DNA of 64,000 nt from Candidatus Gastranaerophilales bacterium (GCA_944324315.1 CALUVW010000004.1:1-64000), one strand, 5' to 3'; positions 34,685-43,969 are shown, counted from the stretch's first letter. The notes: generated by a model from the sequence alone, not told the origin. A program made the numbers and translations.

Positions 34685-35344
34685 ATGAGCAATACAGATT
34701 TAGCCTTTGAACAATCACGATGCATTGTACATGAATTGAGAAACCATCTCTCAATATGCGATCTTTATACCCAAATTATTAGGAGAAATCTTGAGCAGGA
34801 TGGAGTTGAAAATCAATCAATTGACAATGCTTTAAATTGCATTACAAAATCACTCAAAATAATGAATAATTCTCTTCTTGATTTAAAGTCATTGAACAAT
34901 TATGCACCTAAAATATGTGATTTGAGAGATATATTATCTGAGGGTATCAAACTTGCAAAAGTATATATTTATGACAAAGACATAAATATTGAATATGATT
35001 TGAGACAAACAGCTTCAATCTATATTGACGAAAATAAATTTTTAGCCTGTATTGTTAATATTATAAAAAATGCGATAGAAGCAATAGATAAAAAGGGTGA
35101 AATACATATCTCCATAGAAGTAGACAAAGATATTGCTCATGTCAAAATTGCAAATAACGGAGAACCGATTTCAAAAGAAAAACAATCAGCCATATTTCAA
35201 AAGGGGTATACAACAAAACCGACAGGCAGCGGGTTGGGGCTTCATATCTGTGCTGATAATCTAAAAGCTCAAAATGCAATACTCAAATTAAATAAATCAA
35301 CACCTGAAATAACTGAATTTGAAATTATTCTGCCTATTGTTTAA
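34685..35344 (+). CDS. Small sensor-less histidine kinase
   Basis: 219 residues: a dimerisation and phosphoacceptor helix pair (SRCIVHELRNHLSICDLY, His near residue 16) directly followed by a HATPase domain with NIIKNAIEAIDKKGEI, IANNGEPISKE and GSGLGLHICADNLK. There is no sensor or membrane domain, so input must come from a partner protein or through the adjacent NarL-type regulator. AGAGGAG precedes the ATG. The end overlaps the convergent 751-residue gene by 11 bases. Confidence 0.87.
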   Translation: MSNTDLAFEQSRCIVHELRNHLSICDLYTQIIRRNLEQDGVENQSIDNALNCITKSLKIMNNSLLDLKSLNNYAPKICDLRDILSEGIKLAKVYIYDKDINIEYDLRQTASIYIDENKFLACIVNIIKNAIEAIDKKGEIHISIEVDKDIAHVKIANNGEPISKEKQSAIFQKGYTTKPTGSGLGLHICADNLKAQNAILKLNKSTPEITEFEIILPIV

Positions 35345-37589
35345 AATTTTTTAGAAGGTTAGTTTTCTCAGACTGTGATTTAAGTGTTGTATCTTGAGTT
35401 TTAGAAGCTAGAGATGTTGTTTCCGAAGCAAAAACTCTCGGGTCATCAATCTTATCCATAGCTTTCATAATACCTATTTTACCTGCTTTTTTCTGAATAT
35501 TTGTAAGCCAAGCATTAAAGGCATAAGGAACAGCAAATATAACACCTAAAATTGGTATCCCAGCGATAAGACCTGTATTAATTACTGTTCTATAATTCTT
35601 ATAGTTGAAGTTCATCCCGAGTTCTTCCTGAATTTCTTTTGGAATTTCCACATCAAATTTACTTGCTTTTGATTTTGCCCATAATTTTGTACATTGAGAA
35701 ATCATATTTCTTGTCCATTTTGCAATTGCTGTCTTTTTAAAATGTGATTCAAATAATTCAGAGAATACTGATGAAATATCCTTTTTCTTCTCTGCGGCAA
35801 CTGCATTTGTCAAACCTTGTCTGCCTATTTTCCCAAATTCTGCAAGTAAGGGGTCAACGGCTTCTTTTAATTCTTTATTTCTCGGATTATCTAAAAATGT
35901 TTTTAAGTTACCTGTTACAATTGATTTCTGGAACTTTTGAACAGTTACTTTATCTGATTTTCTGACAACATCGTATATTTTATTTACAGCAGTTTTAATA
36001 GGTGATTTGGCATCAAATGTTAAATTTGTAAGCCAGTTTCCGAGTTTGGTTATAGGAAATTTCCCTTTAAATACAGAAGCTGCTAAAAAGCCAAGCCCCA
36101 GCATAGAACCTAATGACCAAATAGTAGAACCGACTTGTTTTGCAATCTCAGTACCGGCCTCAACATCTTCCGAATATCTTTGAGACATTTCATCTATTTC
36201 ATCAAATGCTCTAAATACATTCTTCTGTAAAGCTTTCGCATCAGCTTTTTGGGCATCCGTAATTTCTATTTCTTTTAATGCCTTTTGGATTTTTTCATTT
36301 TCTTTCCAGGTCTTTTTTTTGTATTTTTCGTATTCAGATTTATCTTTGAAATACGAGGAAATAAAAGAGAAACTTCCTCCAAGTTTTTCAAAAAAGCTAT
36401 GCTTTTGTTTATCTGCTTTAACATTTTCTGCACGTTTCATATTCTCATCTGAATATGACATTAATCTTGCAGGATTTTTCATTAAATCTTGACGTGCCTT
36501 ATAACGTCCGACTCTTGATGCATTTTTTTCTTCAAAAGTCCCGGTCATTTGAATAAATAACGGAGTTAAAATCGGAATAGAAGTTGATACAATAGTACGC
36601 AACTTTTTGTCAGCTTTTGCAAATTTAAGTATTTTATTAATACCAAATCCAAGAGGAGCTGCAATTAACCAGGAAAGAACTCCTAATGTATCAAACGCAT
36701 TTTCAACATTCTCGGAGTATTCTTCCGCTTTTATGTTAATTTCTTTTACCGCATCGACAATTAATTCTTTATCTTCCTGGGCCTTTTTAAGCTGCTCCGG
36801 AGAAAGATTAACCGATTTAAGTTTTTCTATTTCTTTTGGATCTTTTTCAGAAAGCCATTTTTTATACGCTTTTTTATCTGTTTGAATGTCCTTTAGCTCT
36901 TTAAGCATTTTTGAAATGCTGTTACGTTCTTTTTCATCCGGAATTTTTTCTGCTATTTCTTTTGCTTTTTCAAGCTGTTCAGGAGTATAAATTACAAAAT
37001 TTTTCAGATTTTTCAATTCATCCTGTTTAGCCTGATATCTGCCGATTCTTGAAGCCTCTTTCTGTTTAGAATTGCCCCATAAAATCAAAGCAGATGTCAT
37101 AAAAAGCATTAAACCAAGCATAGCAAAGGGACCGTTTTTTTGAACATTTTTTCTTATTTTTAGAACTCTTGCATCCAATTTATCACGTTCTGTAATTTTC
37201 AAATTTTTTGCATTTTCATCTGCAAGATTTTTAATTTCTTCGTTTAGCTTATTAATTTTTTTATTTATACCGGCTGTAAGTTTTTTATCAGCAAAACTAA
37301 TCAATGGAATCTGGGCAAAGGTTAATCCCAAAATAGGTATCATAGAAATCATACCTGTAAGCTGTTCCATATCCTGACAGTTATCTTCAGAACGAGCATC
37401 CATAATTTCAGTAGCTCTTATAACTGTTTCTGCCCTTTTTTGAGTCAATTCAACTTTATCTTCGGGAATTTCAAGATTAGCGACAAGATATTCCTTTTTT
37501 GCTCTTTCATCGGCTTGTTTTTGTTCCCAATCATCATATTTCCCGTAATTTTTTCTTACTTCATTTATTGAATTTAAGAATTGACTCAT
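35334..37589 (-). CDS. Large multi-pass coiled-coil membrane protein, unknown function
   Basis: 751 residues, not recognised. Several hydrophobic stretches (IPILGLTFAQIPLISF, PFAMLGLMLFMTSALILW, VLSWLIAAPLGFGI, ISTSIPILTPLFIQMTG, STIWSLGSMLGLGFLAAS, IAGIPILGVIFAVPYAFNAW) alternate with lysine- and glutamate-rich coiled-coil regions. An internal repeat is visible: KEASRIGRYQAKQDELKN near residue 180 and KNASRVGRYKARQDLMKN near 365, suggesting duplication of a unit of about 190 residues. It is preceded by the 80-bp promoter-containing repeat. AGGGGAA precedes the ATG. Confidence 0.7.
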   Translation of the reverse strand: MSQFLNSINEVRKNYGKYDDWEQKQADERAKKEYLVANLEIPEDKVELTQKRAETVIRATEIMDARSEDNCQDMEQLTGMISMIPILGLTFAQIPLISFADKKLTAGINKKINKLNEEIKNLADENAKNLKITERDKLDARVLKIRKNVQKNGPFAMLGLMLFMTSALILWGNSKQKEASRIGRYQAKQDELKNLKNFVIYTPEQLEKAKEIAEKIPDEKERNSISKMLKELKDIQTDKKAYKKWLSEKDPKEIEKLKSVNLSPEQLKKAQEDKELIVDAVKEINIKAEEYSENVENAFDTLGVLSWLIAAPLGFGINKILKFAKADKKLRTIVSTSIPILTPLFIQMTGTFEEKNASRVGRYKARQDLMKNPARLMSYSDENMKRAENVKADKQKHSFFEKLGGSFSFISSYFKDKSEYEKYKKKTWKENEKIQKALKEIEITDAQKADAKALQKNVFRAFDEIDEMSQRYSEDVEAGTEIAKQVGSTIWSLGSMLGLGFLAASVFKGKFPITKLGNWLTNLTFDAKSPIKTAVNKIYDVVRKSDKVTVQKFQKSIVTGNLKTFLDNPRNKELKEAVDPLLAEFGKIGRQGLTNAVAAEKKKDISSVFSELFESHFKKTAIAKWTRNMISQCTKLWAKSKASKFDVEIPKEIQEELGMNFNYKNYRTVINTGLIAGIPILGVIFAVPYAFNAWLTNIQKKAGKIGIMKAMDKIDDPRVFASETTSLASKTQDTTLKSQSEKTNLLKNFKQ

Positions 37590-37664
37590 AAAATTTCCCC
37601 TATATTTACCCTATATAGATATAAAAAATAAAAGAGAAAAATTTTTGCTAATTCAGCATCGCAT

Positions 37665-37744
37665 CCTATCCTATCCTATCCTATGAGCATTATAGCAAGG
37701 GTTTTAGCCATTTTAAAATTCATATTTACATTTTGTTACATTTT
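37665..37744 (-). repeat. 80-bp promoter-containing repeat, copy 2
   Basis: Identical to 28622-28701, including four CCTAT pentamers and the reverse-strand TGCTATAAT extended -10. It lies between the mgtC stop and the start of the 35334-37589 gene, in the same orientation to its downstream gene as copy 1. Confidence 0.9.
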
Positions 37745-38463
37745 TATTCATTAAACTCTTGTATTGAAATAGATTCAATACCTTCCAATTTCTGATAAGT
37801 TTTATACAAATCCTGTATAGGATGGCGACCGACAAAATCAAGAATTACAACAATTTTAGTAAGATTATCATCTTGCTTATTTAATTTTTTTGAAATTTCT
37901 CTTAAATGTTTACTGTTTTCAATTATATAGTCATAAATTTCATTTGAATACTCATTAATACACGAAATACTCATTTTCAAACGTCTTGTATTTTTTGAAC
38001 TTGAGACAAGAATATTTTTTTCAAATAATCTTACAGATACAAGCACTATTATTGAAAAAATCGTTGATAAAATTGCAAGGGTGTACATTCCAGCACCACA
38101 TGCCATACCAACAGCTGCTGATACCCATAAAGTTGCAGCAGTAGTGAGTCCAAAAACGGTTGCACCGTGTCTGAACACTGTACCTGCACCAATAAAACCG
38201 ATACCTGTAACAACTTGAGCAGCAACACGTGCTGTATCTCGTGTGCCGAGTTCATCTCCTGTAACAGAAACTTCTGGAAAACCGTATATAGAAATCACAG
38301 TAAATATACAGGCTCCTAAACATACAAGAATATTTGTTCTTAAACCTGCATATTTATTTGTAATCTCTCTTTCAAGTCCGATTGCAAAACCTAAAAGCAG
38401 AGCAGACAAAACTCTTATCACTATTGTTAAATCAAAAGCTATTCCTGTATTTAATAAATCCAT
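37744..38463 (-). CDS. mgtC: MgtC/SapB family inner-membrane protein
   Basis: 239 residues. The MgtC N-terminal domain, about 145 residues with four to five membrane segments, shows LRVLSALLLGFAIGLERE, KYAGLRTNILVCLGACIFT, ARVAAQVVTGIGFIGAGTV and TTAATLWVSAAVGMACGAG (key parts GLERE, GLRTNILVCLG, GIGFIGAG). A soluble C-terminal domain follows, ACT-like. Relatives are linked to growth at low magnesium and to control of F-type ATP synthase in intracellular bacteria. It lies downstream of the Opp-type genes on the same strand with a 42-base gap. AAAGGAG precedes the ATG. Its stop lies at the edge of the 80-bp repeat. Confidence 0.88.
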   Translation of the reverse strand: MDLLNTGIAFDLTIVIRVLSALLLGFAIGLEREITNKYAGLRTNILVCLGACIFTVISIYGFPEVSVTGDELGTRDTARVAAQVVTGIGFIGAGTVFRHGATVFGLTTAATLWVSAAVGMACGAGMYTLAILSTIFSIIVLVSVRLFEKNILVSSSKNTRRLKMSISCINEYSNEIYDYIIENSKHLREISKKLNKQDDNLTKIVVILDFVGRHPIQDLYKTYQKLEGIESISIQEFNE

Positions 38464-38505
38464 TTATTCTCCTTTAAAAGCTTGCCCGCTTAATATATTA
38501 ACTGA

Positions 38506-39573
38506 CTATCTTGTTTTGCTTTTCGGATCAAGAATATCTCTTATTGTATCACCAATCAAATTAAAAGCCAACACCGCAATAAAAATTAAAAATCCGGGAG
38601 TTAAAAGCCAAGGGCGATAGATTATATTTGTATATTCCTGAGCTTCTTTTAGCATATTTCCCCAGCTGGCGTCAGGCTGCTGAATACCTAAACCTAAAAA
38701 GCTTAAACCGGATTCAGACAAAATATAAGAAGGGACAGATAACGTCATTGCAACGATTACAAAACTTGTTGTCTGAGGGAGTATATGTTTTATAATAATT
38801 CTTAAGCGCGATGCGCCGATTGATTTTGCAGCCTGAACGTATTCCTGATTTTTTATTGATAAAACCATGCCTCTCACAACTCTTGCAAAACCTGCCCAGC
38901 CGATTAGTGCTAAGATAACCACAATAAGCATAAATCTCTGCACACTCGTCATGCCAGACGGCAGAATTGAAGCCAGAATTATCAAAAGATAAAAACTCGG
39001 TATAGACATAACAGCTTCTGCAAATCTCATCATAATCATATCAACTTTTCCGCCAAAATATCCTGCAATGCCGCCGTATAAAAGTCCTATCGGGAAAAGA
39101 ACAAACAATGCAAGAAATCCTATTGTCATTGAAATTCTCCCGCCAAACAGTATCCGAGAAAACACATCACGTCCGTTAATATCAGTTCCCAAAAGAAATA
39201 ACCTTCCCTCGCTGTCTGTAGTTATAAGATGTCTTTTCATAGGGATTAAACCTAAAAATTTATACGGTTGGCCTTTTGCAAAAAATTTAATGTAATGTTT
39301 TTGACTGCGGTCGAGGGTATAAACAATTTTGAGTTCAACAGGGTCAAATTCCCGCTTGTAATTATAGGTATAAGGTTTAGACAGTTTTCCATTTTCGTCA
39401 ATGGTAAAAATTTTGGATGGCGGGACATAGGCCATTGACCTGTCTGAAAAATCTTTTGTATAAGGTGCCAGAAAATCCGCGAAAAACAGCGCAAAATAAA
39501 TTATTCCGAGCAGAAAAAGGGCAATTCTTGCAAACTTATCTTTCCAGAGCTGTTTGAATAAATCTTTAATCAT
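38506..39573 (-). CDS. Peptide-type ABC transporter permease (OppC/DppC)
   Basis: 355 residues. The N-terminal anchor (FARIALFLLGIIYFALFFADF) is followed by a periplasmic insert longer than in most OppC proteins (~40-125), then GTDINGRDVFSRILFGGRISM and five membrane segments. The EAA loop YVQAAKSIGASRLRIIIKHILPQ contacts the ATPase. With the binding protein and OppB it forms an inner-membrane importer of oligopeptides or similar solutes. Its ATG overlaps the OppB stop (ATGA), so the two are translationally coupled. No oppD/oppF ATPase gene lies nearby. Confidence 0.9.
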   Translation of the reverse strand: MIKDLFKQLWKDKFARIALFLLGIIYFALFFADFLAPYTKDFSDRSMAYVPPSKIFTIDENGKLSKPYTYNYKREFDPVELKIVYTLDRSQKHYIKFFAKGQPYKFLGLIPMKRHLITTDSEGRLFLLGTDINGRDVFSRILFGGRISMTIGFLALFVLFPIGLLYGGIAGYFGGKVDMIMMRFAEAVMSIPSFYLLIILASILPSGMTSVQRFMLIVVILALIGWAGFARVVRGMVLSIKNQEYVQAAKSIGASRLRIIIKHILPQTTSFVIVAMTLSVPSYILSESGLSFLGLGIQQPDASWGNMLKEAQEYTNIIYRPWLLTPGFLIFIAVLAFNLIGDTIRDILDPKSKTR

Positions 39574-40547
39574 GCCTGACTCCCTTCTCTGATACGAGGA
39601 TCAGTAATAATCAAAAGAATATCCGCAATCAAATTTCCTAAAATGAGCATAACAGCCCCCATCATCAAAGACGCCATAACAAGGTTTATATCCGAGCGCA
39701 AAACAGCTTCCAGTATCAGCCTGCCAAGCCCCGGATACTGAAAAACATATTCTGTCAATGCAGCCCCGCTCAACAGTCCTGCAAATTCAAAGCCTAAAAG
39801 GGTTATAAGAGGATTTACCGCATTACGCAGAGCATGTTTAAATATGACTTTACCCTCACTTAGACCTTTTGCGCGCGCAAATTTTACATAGTCGCTATCA
39901 AGAACATCTAACAAATTGCCCCTCATCTGTCTTTGTAATCCTGCAAGCGACAAAGTAAATAAAACAGTTACAGGCAAAAACAAATGGTGAGTAATATCCA
40001 AAACTTTCCGTCCAAAACTCATGTCCAAAAAGTTTGAACTTGTAAGCCCGCCAACAGGGAACCATCCCGTTTTAACCGCAAAAATCAACAGCAAAACAGC
40101 AAAGAAAAACGAAGGAATTGCCATTCCGATACTTGTCAAAACAGTTAAAATTCTGTCAAAAGGGGTTTTCCAGTTAATTGCAGCAAGTACCCCTAGAGGA
40201 ATACCCGCAATCCAAGCAAGAAATATTACAACTGTTGTTAAAAGCAAGGTATTAGGAATACGTTCCTTCAACTTTGTACTGACTTTTTCTCCGTTTGATG
40301 TTACACCCAAATCACCTTTAATAAAAGATTTTGCCCATTTGCCGTACTGAACAATAATCGGTTTATCAAGCCCGAGCCTTTCCGTTTCCCTTTGTAAAGT
40401 TTCTTTTGAAACAGAAGGGTTTAAGCGAAGTTCTGCAAGAGGATCCACTGGCGACAGGCGTATTATAAAAAAGCTTATCAGCGAAACTATGATAAGTAAC
40501 GGTATTGTTTGAAGTATTCTTTTTAGTATGTAGATTAGTATTTGCAT
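39570..40547 (-). CDS. Peptide-type ABC transporter permease (OppB/DppB)
   Basis: 325 residues with the OppB layout: an N-terminal membrane helix and motif (ILKRILQTIPLLIIVSLISF, IRLSPVDPL), a periplasmic stretch with LGLDKPIIVQYGKW, then five segments and the EAA loop VKFARAKGLSEGKVIFKHALRN. It pairs with the next gene as the transmembrane core. AAAGGA precedes ATG 40547. It is separated from the binding-protein gene by 65 bases that carry a long hairpin (40562-40626), which probably lowers permease expression relative to the binding protein. Confidence 0.92.
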   Translation of the reverse strand: MQILIYILKRILQTIPLLIIVSLISFFIIRLSPVDPLAELRLNPSVSKETLQRETERLGLDKPIIVQYGKWAKSFIKGDLGVTSNGEKVSTKLKERIPNTLLLTTVVIFLAWIAGIPLGVLAAINWKTPFDRILTVLTSIGMAIPSFFFAVLLLIFAVKTGWFPVGGLTSSNFLDMSFGRKVLDITHHLFLPVTVLFTLSLAGLQRQMRGNLLDVLDSDYVKFARAKGLSEGKVIFKHALRNAVNPLITLLGFEFAGLLSGAALTEYVFQYPGLGRLILEAVLRSDINLVMASLMMGAVMLILGNLIADILLIITDPRIREGSQA

Positions 40548-40561
40548 TGTTGTCCTTTTGT

Positions 40562-40626
40562 TAAGTGAAATGTGAAGAGTGAAGGGATATAATCATTTCA
40601 CTTTTTCACTCATCACTCTTCACTTA
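40562..40626 (-). promoter_or_regulatory. Long intercistronic hairpin between binding protein and OppB
   Basis: Arms 40562-40583 and 40605-40626 pair at 19 of 22 positions around a 21-base loop. The right arm overlaps the last codons of the binding-protein gene. There is no T-run. It is typical of processing or stabilising hairpins that favour the upstream message. Confidence 0.6.
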
Positions 40627-42451
40627 CATAAATTTCCTCAATATTGTGTGTAACCCCGCCCAAACTTGTCGGGTATACGTTTTTAAACTTGTCACGGAGC
40701 GCCGAAATTATTATCGGAGAATAAATATATATTAACGGTTTTTCGTCATATACAATCTCTTGATACTCATCATAATATTTTTTTCTGTCCTCAAATTTTG
40801 TCTGGAGCGCCCCTTGAGTATAAAGATAATCAATACGTTTTTCAAACGGATAACGTTTGCTATTTAAGTCTTTTTCCAACCTTTGGTTAAAAATATGCAG
40901 TGTTCCGTCAGAAAGCCAGACATTTTTCCCTCCGTTTGGTTCAAGAGGAGAACCTGTAAAGCCCATTATGACCATATCCCAGTCAAGTGTTGACATAAGT
41001 TTATTTACAAGTGAATTAAATTCAATAGGCTTAAAATTAATCTTCATCCCTAAATCTTCCAAATCCTGTTTAACCATAACACCGATTGCTTCACGCTCTG
41101 TGTTTCCTGCATTTGTATAAAGGTCAAACTCAACATGATTTCCGAATTTGTCAATCAAATGTCCTGCTTTATCCCAAGAAAAGCCTGATTTTTTCAAGAG
41201 TTCCTTTGACTTATTTAAATCTCTTTTGTGTCCTTTTATGTCCTTGTTGAGGAAAATTGAATTAAGAGTTTCCGGAGTAAATAAAGGCTCTGCTAGTCCG
41301 TTTGCTATATTAAATATCATGTTTTCTCTGTCTATTGCATAGTCAACTGCCTGACGGAAGTTTTTATCCTGAAACCAGACCTGTTTTTTAGGCAGAACGT
41401 AATATTTTCCGTTATCATCTTTTCGGTTGTTCATATTCATTGCAATATACATTGTTCCGGTATTAGGGCCTAAATTATAGACCGTAAAATCTCCGTGTTT
41501 TTCCATTTCTTTAAAACGAGCGACATTTGCCCCCTGAAGGCTTATTTCATCTAACTCGCCGCCTTCAAATTTCAAAACCTGATTATTAATATCTCCAACA
41601 ATTAAGTATATTATTTTATCAAGATATGGAAGCTTTTGATCATTTTTATTTATAACGTAATAATTAGGATTACGTTCAAATACAACCCTTTGAGCCGGAA
41701 CATATTCTTTTAGCCTGAAAGCACCGGATGTTACAAATTCCTTCGGCGGCGTATTAGTTGATAAAAATCCGTCAAAATAAGCTTTTCCGCGTTTTACCGC
41801 AGGTTCAAAAATATGTTTAGGCGCAATAGGCGATGAAAGCATTCTGATAAACGGAGCAAAAGGCTGAGGGGTCGTAAATTTTACCGTGTAATCATCAATC
41901 TTTTGAACAGTCGGAAGCTTTCCGTCAATGACAATAGAATCTCTGATTGAAGTGTTTCCAAACCCGTCAAATATTATATTCTGCCATGTGAATACAACAT
42001 CATCTGCGGTTATCGGTTTACCGTCAGACCATTTAATACCCTTTCTAAGATGAATTAAATACTCACAACCGTTCACCGCAAAATCTTTAGCAAGTTTAGG
42101 AATTGTATCTCCCGTAACAGGGTCAGTCGTAACAAGACCGTCATACATAATCTCAGACATTTGAGAAGAGATATTGTCTTTGGAATTAAACGGATTAAAA
42201 GTCTTAGGCCCTTCTCCGATTGTAGAAGATACAAAAGTTCCGCCAAACTTCCCAACAGGCGCCTGCGACTGAAGATAATCAACGCCGTTTATTGTTACAT
42301 TTTTCTTTTTATACGGGTAATAATCAAGGATATATGATGTTTCAGAATTTTGAACCTTCTGTTTTTGCAAAGGGATATCCGCCCTTAAGCAGGCCTTGAG
42401 AACAAGCGCAGTAAAAATCAAAACCAAGATAACATATATAACCCGTTTCAT
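40613..42451 (-). CDS. Extracellular solute-binding lipoprotein, family 5
   Basis: 612 residues. The N-terminus VIYVILVLIFTALVLKAC has a plausible lipobox (LKAC). The SBP_bac_5 fold follows: TFNPFNSKDNISSQMSEIMYDGLV, LAKDFAVNGCEYLIHLRKGIKWSDGKPITADDVVFTW (key part GIKWSDGKPITADDVVF) and RQAVDYAIDRENMI. It captures peptides or a related ligand outside the inner membrane and delivers them to the OppB/OppC permease. It is longer than a typical ~540-residue member. No Shine-Dalgarno is seen before the ATG; a TGTTATTCT box 7 bases ahead allows a leaderless transcript. Upstream lies prepilin locus 5 on the same strand. Confidence 0.9.
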   Translation of the reverse strand: MKRVIYVILVLIFTALVLKACLRADIPLQKQKVQNSETSYILDYYPYKKKNVTINGVDYLQSQAPVGKFGGTFVSSTIGEGPKTFNPFNSKDNISSQMSEIMYDGLVTTDPVTGDTIPKLAKDFAVNGCEYLIHLRKGIKWSDGKPITADDVVFTWQNIIFDGFGNTSIRDSIVIDGKLPTVQKIDDYTVKFTTPQPFAPFIRMLSSPIAPKHIFEPAVKRGKAYFDGFLSTNTPPKEFVTSGAFRLKEYVPAQRVVFERNPNYYVINKNDQKLPYLDKIIYLIVGDINNQVLKFEGGELDEISLQGANVARFKEMEKHGDFTVYNLGPNTGTMYIAMNMNNRKDDNGKYYVLPKKQVWFQDKNFRQAVDYAIDRENMIFNIANGLAEPLFTPETLNSIFLNKDIKGHKRDLNKSKELLKKSGFSWDKAGHLIDKFGNHVEFDLYTNAGNTEREAIGVMVKQDLEDLGMKINFKPIEFNSLVNKLMSTLDWDMVIMGFTGSPLEPNGGKNVWLSDGTLHIFNQRLEKDLNSKRYPFEKRIDYLYTQGALQTKFEDRKKYYDEYQEIVYDEKPLIYIYSPIIISALRDKFKNVYPTSLGGVTHNIEEIYVSEE

Positions 42452-42504
42452 AGTTTTAGAATAACATAAATATAATATTTGTTTATAGCCTGAGCAGGGA
42501 AAAA

Positions 42505-43400
42505 TTAATATGAATATAATTTTACAGAACTGCAGCAGGAACCGGAAAGAAGATAACCGTTAAGCAAATCAGAAGATCCCAAAAATCCTTGTCCTGACTC
42601 AATGCCCGAATCAGGAGAACATTCACAATTATCGCCATTAGTATTTTTATTAAATGTTCCTTCTGCCCCTATAGGTTTAATCCAATCATCAGTAACCATA
42701 GCAGCAAAAAAATCTTTACCGAGTACATTGGGTCCTTTAGCAAAAGAATTAACATCAACAGCTATCATACCTGTAGCCCAGCCGCCGAAATAAATAGTCG
42801 TACCATCAGGTAATAAAATTGCCTTATGCATAAAATCCCAGCCTGTTCCTAAAGTCCCTCTATTAGGGCATGAGACAGGAGAAGTCTGTTTTCTTGTTCC
42901 TGCCGGAGAAGAAGTTTTTAAAGAATCATACATACTATAAGGAGTAGATCCGCCACATAAGCCGTTCCATGGCTGATAATAACTTGTACAATATTCACTT
43001 TCACCGTATTGCGGAAAACCGCAGCTTTCTATAACCTTGAAATGTGCCACAAACTTTGAAACAAATTCCGGCGACAAAGTTGCATACTCACTATTTTGTA
43101 AAAATTCTTTAGGTTTTGGACATTTTGTCGGAATATCAAAATCTCCTTCTTTAGTCTTTACGCATATATTACCGCCCATTTCATTCTTTACAAGATTGTA
43201 TACACCGGCAATTTCACTGTATTTCTTTTTCCACATGGAAGCAAACTGTTTATCCTGATAATTTTTTATGAATACAGGTAAAGTTATTGCAGCAACCACA
43301 CCAATAATTCCCAGTGTGATTAAGACCTCCGCAAGCGTAAACCCTCTTAAGAAGCTGCAGAACGCCCCCCCCCCGAAATTTTAATAATATCTCTTTTCAT
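42505..43400 (-). CDS. Prepilin-like protein, locus 5, with out-of-frame poly-G leader
   Basis: The prepilin signal is FLRG|FTLAEVLITLGIIGVVAA, followed by a body with the C-terminal ECSPDSG and GSCCSSV pattern shared with locus 2. No ATG, GTG or TTG lies between the tract and the signal in the body frame; the first possible start (GTG 43299) is inside the signal helix. ATG 43400, with AAGGAG ahead and a clear promoter, gives MKRDIIKIS, a glycine run, then AFCSFLRG, a normal ~20-residue prepilin leader, only if the 10-G tract (43365-43374) is 11 or 8 long. This is the simplest member and the best evidence that the leaders belong to the prepilins. Confidence 0.82.
43365..43374 (-). repeat. Poly-G tract (10, coding strand) in leader of prepilin locus 5
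   Basis: Ten C on the + strand between AACG and GAAAT. The leader stops at a TAA just beyond it. One extra base restores a 20-residue leader ending at the prepilin cleavage site. Confidence 0.92.
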
Positions 43401-43437
43401 ACTTCCACTCCTTATAATATTTTAAACCGGTATTCTA

Positions 43438-43466
43438 AGTATAAAGTATTTTCATTAAAATTTCAA
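43438..43466 (-). promoter_or_regulatory. Promoter of prepilin locus 5
   Basis: Reverse strand: TTGAAA (466-461), 17-base spacer, TATACT (443-438), then AAGGAG and ATG 43400. Confidence 0.72.
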
Positions 43467-43578
43467 GTGAAATTAAAACAAAATCTGAATGTCTGGGGAA
43501 GCTGCACGCTTCAAAAATTAATTTTTCCTTAAGAAAATTAATTTTTTTATAAATTCATTATATAAATATAATATGAAA

Positions 43579-43650
43579 GTCATCCTGAATTTATTTCAGG
43601 ATCTACAAAAGCTTCTGAAACACGGAGGTCAATCCGTCGTTCAGAATGAC
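43579..43650. repeat. MITE-like inverted element upstream of groES
   Basis: Begins GTCATCCTGAATTTATTTCAG and ends TTCAGAATGAC, so the two ends are inverted repeats. It lies in the groES leader between a TATAAT at 43567-43572 and the ribosome site. It is related to the element at 43970-44030 and to the type A core. Confidence 0.65.
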
Positions 43651-43676
43651 AGACAAGGAGAAAAGGAGAAAATATT

Positions 43677-43961
43677 ATGTTAAAACCATTAGGCGACAGA
43701 ATTGTAATCAAAGTTATTGAAGATACCGAACAAACTTCAGGCGGAATTTTTATTCCTGACAGTGCTAAAGAAAAACCTCAAAAAGGCGAAGTTGTTGCAG
43801 TTGGCGCAGGAAAAATTAACGACAAAGGCGAAAGAGAACCTATGGACGTTAAAACAGGCGATACAATTCTTTATGCAAAATATGCAGGTACAGACATTAA
43901 AATGGACGGAGTTGAATATAAAATTCTTTCTGTAAAAGATGCATTGGCAATTATTGAATAA
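43677..43961 (+). CDS. groES: Co-chaperonin GroES
   Basis: 94 residues, the family's usual length. [14 protein letters not shown] opens it, the mobile loop follows ([19 protein letters not shown], key residues GGI), and it ends with KDALAIIE. Seven copies cap the GroEL barrel and drive folding cycles in the cytosol. Shine-Dalgarno AAAGGAGAAAAT precedes the ATG. I looked for a CIRCE operator and found none. It is co-directional with groEL, separated by 91 bases that contain a MITE-like element. Confidence 0.96.
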   Translation: MLKPLGDRIVIKVIEDTEQTSGGIFIPDSAKEKPQKGEVVAVGAGKINDKGEREPMDVKTGDTILYAKYAGTDIKMDGVEYKILSVKDALAIIE

Positions 43962-43969
43962 ACAAATTG

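Noticed and set aside
43440-43676. CIRCE heat-shock operator upstream of groES
   Set aside because: No TTAGCACTC-N9-GAGTGCTAA-like sequence is present in the gap.
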